From the NCBI GenBank assembly GCA_964020155.1, contig OZ026560.1, forward strand, positions 387,501 through 412,500: a DNA stretch of 25,000 nucleotides, written 5' to 3'. A program made the translations under genes and the position numbers. Below, in pieces: positions 1 to 11,428 of the stretch (the first letter of the stretch is position 1; the number at the start of each line of letters is the position of its first letter). A model generated the notes under the pieces. It did not search any database, was not told the DNA's origin, and worked only from the letters and a program-made list of their open reading frames with translations. This DNA comes from Chondrilla cf. caribensis (taxonomy: Eukaryota; Porifera; Demospongiae; Chondrillida; Chondrillidae).

Positions 1-53
1 TCACGATATCTCGGTATAGAAAAAAGTCAGCCGGTATCAAAACCGTGCACAAG

Positions 54-197
54 TAATAGCTAAAGTACCTCTGGAGAAGCTGTAGCGGATATACAGACAC
101 CTTTGCCTAATTGAAACCGAGGGCGAAGCCCGAGGTGTCAATTAGGCAAAGGTGTCTGTATTCGCTACAGCTTCTCCAGAGGTACTTTAGTTATTAT
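54..197. repeat. Fold-back element (long near-perfect palindrome)
   Basis: Arm 60-112 is the reverse complement of arm 140-190, differing only by a 2-base indel and one substitution, with weaker pairing continuing outward to about 54 and 197. The spacer is itself palindromic (ACC-GA-GGGC-GAA-GCCC-GA-GGT). No ORF lies inside. It sits in iduronidase intron 9 and looks like a foldback-type or MITE insertion. Confidence 0.85.
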
Positions 198-393
198 GTG
201 GTATGTTGCGTGGGCACACCTTTGATGGAGCGATGATTAGTAGACGTGTGAAAAGGAAATAATCAATCATCCACAATGCAACAACAATGCAACATCGAAT
301 GAAGTGTGCGTACATCAGGGAAGTGTGCACACATCACGAATGTGTGCACTGCTTTTCCTTTGAAGTCGCCCACGCAACATACCACATATAATA
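191..393. repeat. Second inverted-repeat element abutting the palindrome
   Basis: GTGGTATGTTGCGTGGG at 198-214 is exactly inverted at 369-385, and pairing extends loosely outward (TTATTAT against ATATAATA). The interior shows weak further pairing (AAAAGGAAA near 250 with TTTTCCTTT near 353) and GTGTGC-rich direct repeats at 304-350. It is probably a nonautonomous DNA element next to, or host to, the 54-197 palindrome. Confidence 0.6.
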
Positions 394-430
394 CCGTGGT
401 ATTACTATATATTCGGTATACCGCCCAGCG

Positions 431-432
<2 letters not shown>

Positions 433-481
<49 letters not shown>
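433..481. repeat. (CA)n microsatellite
   Basis: Uninterrupted AC dinucleotides over about 49 bp, lying just 10 bp beyond the iduronidase exon 9 donor, in intron 9. Confidence 0.95.
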
Positions 482-482
<1 letters not shown>

Positions 483-496
483 CAGTATGTGCTTAC

Positions 497-3657
<3,161 letters not shown>

Positions 3658-3784
3658 TTTGTGCGGTGTCTGGTCAGTCTCACGTGAACGGAAATAAACA
3701 ACGTATCGCTAAGGCTTCACGTCCCAACCGAGAACATCGATAGCTTTTATCCGAAGAACCTTCTCTACCTTTCGCCGAGTTACG
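3658..3784. promoter_or_regulatory. Shared divergent promoter of IDUA and amnionless-like gene
   Basis: Only 127 bp separate the two start codons, so both 5' UTRs and core promoters must overlap here. No clear TATA box is seen near either start. The spacer holds the 8-bp palindrome TCACGTGA at 3680-3687 and a related half site TTCACGT near 3715. That transcription starts inside this interval is inferred from the spacing. Confidence 0.75.
3680..3687. promoter_or_regulatory. CLEAR/M-box-like E-box palindrome
   Basis: TCACGTGA is the core of the CLEAR element (GTCACGTGAC) bound by MiT/TFE factors at vertebrate lysosomal genes. It lies 23 bp upstream of the iduronidase ATG and 97 bp upstream of the amnionless ATG. 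Function is inferred; the outer bases (C left, A right) do not fit the full 10-bp consensus. Confidence 0.4.
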
Positions 3785-5041
3785 ATGGAAAGGTCTACAT
3801 TTATCTTGTTTTTCATTCTCTCCTCCTCTTACGTTGTCGGAGAGGACCTGTTCTGGCGCCCAAACTCAAACTGGCGAACGCCGTCCAACTGGAAACCCAA
3901 TGTGCTGCCCTGCGGTGGAGACGCCGTCAGTTTTGGGAAGGTGAGAGATGGTTGACGAGGACATAGTTCCTTCAAACTCAATTCCACCACGCTCTAATCA
4001 ATCCCACAGTCGAATGATCAGATCACAGTTTACTTGGATGGCGAGGCGAGGGTTGGTAGTATCTCTCTTCCCAAGAACGGGAAACTGGTCCTGGGGAAGA
4101 AAGGAAGAATCGCATTCTCTTCCGACACTTCGACTTGTAAAGGTGAGGCCTGACCCACTATGATAAGTTGCCGGACGTAAAATTTTGAAACTTATATGAA
4201 AATATTCAACCCATTCATACAGTGTAATAAGTGTATTATTAATATCCCGTCATATTATATGCTGCTTCATTTCATCACATCACGTGCTGTTATTTGAAGT
4301 GCATAGAACACCACTTTATATCATTTTTTGTTTATCTTGTACAGACCGAAGACCATTGCCTTCCAGTTCAAAGGTAATTGTGTCATAATATAAATCATTT
4401 CCACTCTGCTTGATGATCAATTTGGTCTGTTATTCTATTTGCAGGATTTCGTCTTCTCTCCTCGAACCAGCTACTGGGAGTGTCCCGAAAACTGGATGAA
4501 GAAAGATGGTAGCGATTCTGGTGGTGTCCCATGTGGAAGAGACACGGCAGTTTTCCCAGCTGTGAGTGTGTGGGGTGGAGTAAGGGCTGAGTGTGTGGGA
4601 TGGAGTGGGGGCTGAGTGTGTGGGGTGGAGTAAGGGCTGAGTGTGTGGGATGGAGTGGGGGCTGAGTGTGTGGGGTGGAGTAAGGGCTGAGTGTGTGGGA
4701 TGGAGTGGGGGCTGAGTGTGTGGGGTGGAGTGGGGGCTGAGTGTGTGGGGTGGAGTTGGGGCTGAGTGTGTGGGATGGAGTGGGGGCTGAGTGTGTGGGG
4801 TGGAGTGGGGGCTGAGTGTGTGGGGTGGAGTTGGGGCTGAGTGTGTGGGGTGGAGTGGGGGCTGAGTCTGTCCTAATCAAGTATGTCACAGTACTAGTAT
4901 TGTTGACTTCAATTACAAGTATTTCTCCTAAATATATACGCATACTTTCACACGGGCACACACACACACACACACACGCATGCACACACACACAGAGAGA
5001 CACACACATACATACACATACACATACATACATACATTCAT

Positions 5042-5083
<42 letters not shown>

Positions 5084-6026
5084 CACTGGGTCTAGGTGTT
5101 TACCACATTCAGTGTCTTTACAATGGCTTCTTATTGACATATCAATCATGGGAGACACACACCTACACTTGTATGAGTTCTGCTAATTCCATTAGGTTCT
5201 GATTAAATCTCTTACCTTTGCATTATTGAATAGCAGTACTCCCCAGCCCATGCCATGTTATTGTCTAGCAAACTGCCTCTTGTTCTCCATATTCAATATT
5301 GTGCAATTGATAAAATGGCCGATGAAACTAAGTCAAAAATTCTTGTTATGCAAGCCCAACCTTGTAGTTCATTATAAGATTCAATGTACTATAGAGTTTG
5401 TACATAGATTTTCTATTATGTATGATAAAAACTCATTATTTGTAATGTTCGCCTTTTCTTAGAATAATGCCTTCTCGTACGTAACCTCAAGTGCCAAGCT
5501 GAGCGTTGTGGGTTTGAGACTGAGGGGAGAGAATGTCACCACATCCCCGAACTTTCCAGGTCAGTTACCCTGTCTCAAATCCCCCCCCCCCCACACACAC
5601 ACATTCTCAACTGTGTCTACATGAGATTGTTTGACAATTGCAGTGTATCCAAATCATCCCACTCTCAGGTGAATTCGTTGGCTTGAACGTGACCGTTGTA
5701 CCTGCTTGTGCCTCCCAACCTGAAAGGTGTCCTTGTCCCAACCGGAACGCATTCTGTAAACCTACTACAGCCCCCATTACTGGTAATGTACTGTCTTGTG
5801 TCTGTGTGATGGCTAACAATGATGTCAGAATGTTAATATCATAAGAATATTAATTATTCATGCTGATGTCAGAATATTAATATTCATGAAGTTTCCCCTT
5901 CTGTTTACAGGTTCTAATGGTGGAGCCATTGCTGGGGCCATCATTGCAGTTATTGTATTCATTGTAATAGTAGTTGTGGCAGTCATTGCTGTTGTTGTAT
6001 GGTGAGTGTCGTGTCTAACCTGGTGT

Positions 6027-6089
<63 letters not shown>

Positions 6090-6090
6090 T

Positions 6091-6137
<47 letters not shown>

Positions 6138-6157
6138 TGTGTGAGTGTGTACGTATG

Positions 6158-6219
<62 letters not shown>

Positions 6220-6232
6220 TGTGTGAGTGTGT

Positions 6233-6288
<56 letters not shown>

Positions 6289-7091
6289 ATCAGATCCAGT
6301 CCATACCTCAGGTTTAGTTCACTCCTAACAATGTTGCAAACATGTGTCTACATCTACCTAGTGGGCTTGTAATGAATTCCTGACAAGATTTTTTGGATGG
6401 TGTTGTATAGTTGGGAATCTTTCCTTTCCTCCTCTACATTATGCAATGCATCAGACCCTATGTTGCCAATGTAGAGTCTGTGTTCATAAAAGTGCTGCTA
6501 GTGAGTACCTGCTGTAAATGCAGATATGCAGTGAATACATGTCAATCCATCACAATTTGTTTTCAAAGAATATGGTGGATTAACGAGTTTGGCGGATTAA
6601 CTGGATATTCATTGGTACTTGTACATTATATTGGTACTGGGAAATTTGTGTTGGATTAACAGGTTTGGTGGATAAAGTGGTGGTGGATCAATGAGAATTC
6701 ACTGTATATATTATACACATACATATGTATGTGTATAATGTATAAACTCAACTTCAATTTACATGCTTGTGAACAACTTTGTATATTCATAGTAATATTA
6801 CTTTTATAGTAATTTAATTTTTTCTTTAAACTGTGTGTTTTTCTGCATGTGCATAGCTTTGTCATGAGGTCACGAGGTGCTTCGGCCTTTCAATATAAAA
6901 AGAATTTGGACGAACCGACTGTGACCTTTGAGAAGGAAGAAGAAGGGGTGAACTTCGACAATCCAATATTCGATGCCACCAGCAACTTCAGTAGTCCGAC
7001 AGGAACTGAAGAGGTGCATGAGCCGACTGTCACTATTGAAGGACCAGGAGAGGGTGATGAGGACGATTTGCCCGAGAAGGTGCCCTTGTGA
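3785..7091 (+). CDS. AMN: Amnionless-like type I membrane protein
   Basis: Amnionless anchors cubilin at the plasma membrane and drives its endocytosis. Exons: 3785-3940, 4010-4142, 4345-4373, 4445-4561, 5463-5559, 5669-5782, 5911-6001, 6857-7091. Phases agree throughout, giving 323 residues and a TGA stop. Visible parts are an N-terminal signal peptide (about 1-19), an ectodomain starting FWRPNSNW with PSNW and PCGGDAVSF as in vertebrate amnionless, a second W-rich segment ending [11 protein letters not shown], a short Cys-rich stretch ([17 protein letters not shown]), one hydrophobic helix (about 221-247) and an acidic tail. The tail has FDNPIF (279-284), the family's FxNPxF endocytic signal, within [10 protein letters not shown]. 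It is shorter than human AMN (453): only one FxNPxF is present, and the stretch between Cys-rich module and membrane is nearly absent. The tail carries two EPTVT repeats. For exon 6 the acceptor at 5667-5668 was chosen because the one at 5642-5643 gives a stop in frame. Confidence 0.88.
4562..4868 (+). repeat. 25-bp minisatellite starting at the amnionless intron 4 donor
   Basis: About twelve units of GTGTGTGGGGTGGAGT followed by GGGGGCTGA or AAGGGCTGA. Variants alternate GGGG/GGGA and TGG/TAA/TTG, in places in a two-unit alternation, so it grew partly as a 50-bp block. The donor GTGAGTGTG is in effect the first unit. Confidence 0.9.
4959..5082. repeat. CA-rich microsatellite in amnionless intron 4
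   Basis: CA runs broken by GCATGC, GAGAGA and ACATACAT motifs. The rest of intron 4, to 5462, is AT-rich sequence with no feature recognised. Confidence 0.9.
6027..6288 (+). repeat. Long (GT)n microsatellite in amnionless intron 7
   Basis: About 260 bp of GT with a GAGAGAGA interruption and a repeated internal segment CTGTGTGAGTGTGTACGT at two places, so it grew partly by block duplication. It begins about 25 bp after the exon 7 donor. The rest of the intron (6289-6856) is AT-rich, with near-repeats of TGGATTAAC/GGTTTGGTGGAT at 6573-6690 and a short palindrome around ACATACATATGTATGT (6717-6732). Confidence 0.9.
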
Positions 7092-7294
7092 ATTGACGGT
7101 CTTGAACGTCCCTGAGATTCAATACTATGTCATGGATTTAACAATATAATCACCCTCTGTAGTTGAACAAGCAATACTAATGAATAGCCCTGTGTGAATG
7201 CAAAATATACGGAGAGGCCATTGTGACCAGTGGTAAAATTAAATTTAATTACCGAGCGTTAGCGAGGTTAATTACCGAGCGTTAGCGAGGTTAA
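7092..7294. other. Amnionless 3' flank with duplicated palindromic 22-mer
   Basis: AATTACCGAGCGTTAGCGAG plus GT occurs twice in tandem at about 7248-7292. The unit is a near-palindrome (AATTA-CC ... GG-TTAATT), similar in style to the centre of the palindrome at 113-139. GGAGAGGCC..TTGTGACCAGT at 7211-7231 resembles the end motif of the repeat family at 24199-25000. No AATAAA signal was found near the stop codon. Confidence 0.55.
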
Positions 7295-9303
7295 TTGTTT
7301 CCGGTCCATAGCGAGTCGAAAGTTGGTCGCCCACGCATTTAATTGCTTTTCGTCGGGACACTCGCAGAATTATGGCCCATTTGCACTTTCTTTGTGCGCA
7401 AATTCCACGAGTTCACAACCGACTGGTCTCGATCCGTCCCTCCCGTCGGAAGGGGGCACGGACGCGTCACACACGGAGGTGGAAGACTTTCGTCAAGATC
7501 AGCAGCAGTTGCCGAGAGACGGACAAGAATGACACTCACGTTTCTTTGACTCAGGGGCTGGGTGTTCCGGGTCGGGCGCCGTCGGTAAGCTTAAAACGAT
7601 CATCAAGAAGGCTGTCAAAGTTTTTACGTACAGAATTTCGATTCCCCATTGCGCCGAAAGGGGGTTCGTCAATTCGTCGTTCGGGAGCTCGAATTGGTCA
7701 GCCATGGTGACGTCCATCTTGGCAGACATTTGTAGATGACGTGCAGTCTACGTAATCGAAAAGATGGGTAATCTACGAGTTTCAATTGCTCACTAATGGA
7801 ACGTTTTCCTCGTTGTAGAGACGACTGGTTCTCATGTGAAAGACGTCAGCACAGAGGGCTTTGGATCAGGTAAAATGAACCGACCTACTGGCCATTTGGA
7901 CTGATGACATCCACTTAGCGTCATGCTCTCTCTGTAGTAGAGCATGCATAGAAGGGTAGGGTTAGATCTTGGATCCTTTTTTGAACCAAATATTATAGGT
8001 CAAAAAGTATCCCAGATCTAACCCCAATCATAACTCTACCTACTAATACTAACCCGACGTCGTCAATCCATATGGCCAGTGTCCATTATCTTCCTTTTAC
8101 CTGATCCCTAAGGATTTTTGTCCTCATGTGAGATGATTGTTCTTGCTAAGCACTTTACAGTTTTGTACAACAGCTGTAGCTCTTGGTATGGCATCAAATG
8201 TATAAATATGTCTAAACATACGTACCACACGTTAACAAACATACAATAATACACTGAACACACTTCAATCAACCACAATAGAAACATAAACACAGTTGAT
8301 GCAATATGAGAGTCCAGCTGTCTCAGAACAATTACAAAAGGAATCATGCATGCATCCACACATCATGCACAAGTGAACACAAGTGGAAGTTGTGCAAGCA
8401 TACTGTAATGAGCAAGTTCCGCAACCAATCAGTGGAACCAATCTCTTTGCACAAGTTGTCAAGAAATGTGGCCATGCATCATGTTACAAAACATGCAAAC
8501 TGTGACAAAAGTTCTCCACAAATAGTACTCCCAAAGAAACAATCAATCTGGATCAGTACCAGAATGCTTACAAGGCTTGGCTCACAAATAGGAGCATTAC
8601 CACTTATTATAATATACACAATTATACAAAAGCAAGGTGGTCAATGTGGATATAAAGGTCATGCATATTAAACATATCACAACATGTGCAGTCATTGTAC
8701 TTGATAAACTACAACGAAACAAATAATTTACCTATATTCTACATTTTTGCAACAAACAGCAAAATAGCATGCAACTTTTCAAAGAATTAACCAGTATGAA
8801 ACTAGTGTTACAGCCAATTACAATTGTCACCAACCGCTCAAACCTGCCAGCACCACGTTGGCCTTTTTGCCAGCAGTCTCCATCATTCTCCCATTGCTGA
8901 CCTCCCACAAGAAGATATAACACAGAAGTCTTAATTTCTATCTAAGTCATTCACCTTGACTTACAGAAGTACACTATAATTGGAGTGCCGATCATGAAAT
9001 TTAACCATTATCTTATAATGCACACAACAGGCATACTTTACCAGTCCTGTTTCATTCAAGTTGATCTAATTCTTTTTATTCCTGTTATGATTCAATCTAT
9101 ATAATATATCATTTGAATTTCAAAACAATTTTTTATTTAAAAGTTTATTACGTATCAGGAATACTCCCCACAGTGTACGGAGTATTCCTGTGATGATCCA
9201 ATCTATCCATGTGATCTCAATTTCAAAAAGAAAAACATAATACAGCAAAATACGGACATATTCTACTTCAAGTAGCGAGGTCCTGAACCACGTTCACACC
9301 TAG
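7295..9303. repeat. Tandem segmental duplication, copy A (about 2.0 kb)
   Basis: Starts TTGTTTCCGGTCCATAGCG and ends GGTCCTGAACCACGTTCACA followed by CCTAG. It matches copy B along its whole length: the first 430 bp or so are about 96 percent identical by eye, the rest is more diverged with small indels. It holds a GC-rich, CpG-rich block (7295-7760), a fold-back element (7863-8107) and an AT-rich remainder (8108-9303) with a hairpin AGGAATACTCC/GGAGTATTCCT at 9158-9190. Several open frames of 60-120 codons exist, but none matched a family I know, and none is preferred. Confidence 0.85.
7863..8107. mobile_element. Fold-back (MITE-like) element in copy A
   Basis: Begins GGATCAGGTAAAATGAAC and ends with its imperfect inverse TTCCTTTTACCTGATCC. 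Inner arms also pair: ACTGGCCATTTGGACTGATG with ATCCATATGGCCAGT, then GGGTTAGATCT with AGATCTAACCCC. It is 245 bp with no ORF. No clear target-site duplication is seen. Confidence 0.75.
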
Positions 9304-11360
9304 TTGTTTCCGGTCCATAGCGTGTCGAAAGTTGGTCGCCCACGCATCTAATTGCTTTTCGTCGGGATACTCGCGGATTTATGGCCCATTTGCACTTTCT
9401 TTGTGCGCAAATTCCACGAGTTCACAACCGGCTGGTCGCGATCCGTCCCTCCCGTCGGAAGGGGGCACGGACGCGTCACAGACGGAGGTGGAAGACTTTC
9501 GTCGAGATGGGCAGCAGTTGCCGAGAGACGGACAAGAATGACACTCACGTTTCTTTGACTCAGGGGCCGGGTGTTCCGGGTCGGGCGCCGTCGGTAAGCT
9601 TAAAACGATCATCAGGAAGGCTGTCAAAGTTTTTACGTACAGAATTTCGATTCCTCATTGCGCCGAAAGGGGGTTCGTCAATTCGTCGTTCGGGAGCTCG
9701 AATTGGTCAGCCATGGTGACGTCCATCTTGGCAGACATTTGTACATGACGTGGCAGTCTACGTAATCGAAAAGATGGCTAATCTACGGGTTTCAATTGCT
9801 CACTATTGGGACTTTTCCTCGTTGTAGAGACGACTGGTTCTCACATGAAAAGACGTCAGTCCAGAGGGCTTTGGATCAGGTGAAATGAACCGACCTAATG
9901 GCCATATGGACTGATAACATCGGCATAGCGTCATGCTCGTTCTGTAGTAGAGCATGCATAGATAGGGGTAGGGTTAGATCTTGGTTCCCATTCTAAACCA
10001 AATATTATAGGTCAAAAAAGGACCCCAGATCTAACCCCAACCCTAACTCTACCTACTACCACAAACCCAACATCATCAATCCATATGACCAGTGTCTGTT
10101 AACTTCTTTTTACCTGATCCCTAAATATTATTTTTTTGTCATCATTGTGAGATATGATCGTTCTTACTAAGCACTTTGCAGTGTTGTGCAACAGCTGTAG
10201 CTCTTGGTATCACATCAAATGTATAAATATGTCTGAACATACGTACCACACCTTAACAAACAAACAATACACTGAACACACTTCAATCAACCACTGTGAC
10301 AATAGAAACACAAACACAGTTGATGCAAAATGAGAGTCAAGCTGTCTCAGAACAATTACAAATGGAATCATGCACACATACACAAGGGAACACAAGTAAA
10401 AGTTGTGCAAACATACTGTAATGAGCAAGTTCCACAACCAATCAGTGGAACCAATTTCTTTGCACAAGTTGTCAAGAAATGTGGCCATCCCTCATGTTAC
10501 AAAGCATCCAAAAGATGTAACTGTGATAAAAGTTCTGGCCAAAATGGTACTCCCAAAGAAACAATATCGACCTGGATCAGTACCAGAATGCTTACAGGAC
10601 TTGACTCACAAATTGGAGAAGTGTTAATAGCCCGAGCATTACCACTAGCTTAATATAAACAATTATACAAAAACAAGGTGGTCAATGTGGATATAAAGGT
10701 CATGTATACTAAACATATCACAACATGTGCAGTCACTATACTTTATAAACTACCACGAAACAAATAATTCACCCATATTCTACATTTTTGCAACAAACAG
10801 CAAATTAACATGCAACTTTTCAAAGAATTAACCAGTATGAAACTAGTGTTACAGCCAATTACATTTCCATCAAACGCTCAAAAGTGCCAGCACCACTTGA
10901 CCTTTTTGCCAGCAGTCTCCATCATTCTACCATTGCTGACCTCCCACAAGAATATAACACAGAAGTCTTAACTTCTATATCTAAGCCATTCACCTTGACA
11001 TACAGAAGTACACCATAATTGGAGTGCATCATAAAATTTAACTACATTATCTTATAATACACACAACAGGCATACTTTGCCTGTTTCAGTCAAGTTGATC
11101 TAATTCTTTCTATTCCTGCTATGATTCAATCTATATTATATATCCTTTGAATTTCAAAACAATTATTGATTTTAAAGTACATTACTAATCAGGAATACTC
11201 CCAACAGTGTACGGAGCATTCCTGCGATGATTCAATCTAGCTATCCATGTGATCTCAATTTCAAAAACAAAAATATAATTATTATAATATATTAATACAG
11301 CAAAATACGGACATATTCTACTTCACATAGCGAGGTCCTGAACCACGTTCACACCTAGTT
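9304..11360. repeat. Tandem segmental duplication, copy B
   Basis: Second, direct copy of the block at 7295-9303, about 2,057 bp, with the same order of GC-rich head, fold-back element and AT-rich tail, and the same terminal sequence at 11330-11360. It ends 68 bp before the mL54 start codon. Relative to copy A it has scattered substitutions, small indels, and a TGA that breaks one minus-strand frame open in A. Confidence 0.85.
9873..10120. mobile_element. Fold-back (MITE-like) element in copy B
   Basis: Counterpart of the 7863-8107 element, starting GGATCAGGTGAAATGAAC and ending TTTTTACCTGATCC. The inner pair GGGTTAGATCT/AGATCTAACCCC is kept. It was carried along with the 2-kb duplication rather than inserted separately, since it lies at the same offset. 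Confidence 0.75.
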
Positions 11361-11428
11361 GTCCTACTGGTCACCACGCGGTGTAATGTTAGTAAACGCC
11401 TCTGTGCGTATAATAGGAGGTTTCTAAA
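11361..11428 (+). promoter_or_regulatory. Short 5' flank of mL54 gene
   Basis: Only 68 bp lie between the end of the duplicated block and the ATG, so the core promoter is either here or inside copy B. It starts with CTACTGGTCACCACGCGG, which resembles the ends of the repeat family at 24199-25000. No TATA box is evident. Confidence 0.4.

Noticed and set aside
4395..5081. 228-codon minus-strand ORF rich in [14 protein letters not shown] repeats
   Set aside because: It is the reverse translation of the 25-bp minisatellite and CA tract and runs antisense through amnionless exon 4.
5638..5844. 68-codon plus-strand ORF as a separate small gene
   Set aside because: Its central part is amnionless exon 6 in the correct frame; the ends run into introns.
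6710..6745. TATACACATACATATGTATG palindrome as a regulatory site
   Set aside because: It is a simple AT/CA-rich palindrome deep in amnionless intron 7 with no supporting context.
7372..7710. 112-codon Arg-rich plus-strand ORF, also present at 9381-9719
   Set aside because: High Arg/Ser content fits an antisense reading of CpG-rich sequence, no family was recognised, and differences between copies change amino acids freely.
9960..10060. Telomere-like AACCCCAACCCTAAC
   Set aside because: It is one arm of the fold-back element in copy B and is not a tandem telomeric array.
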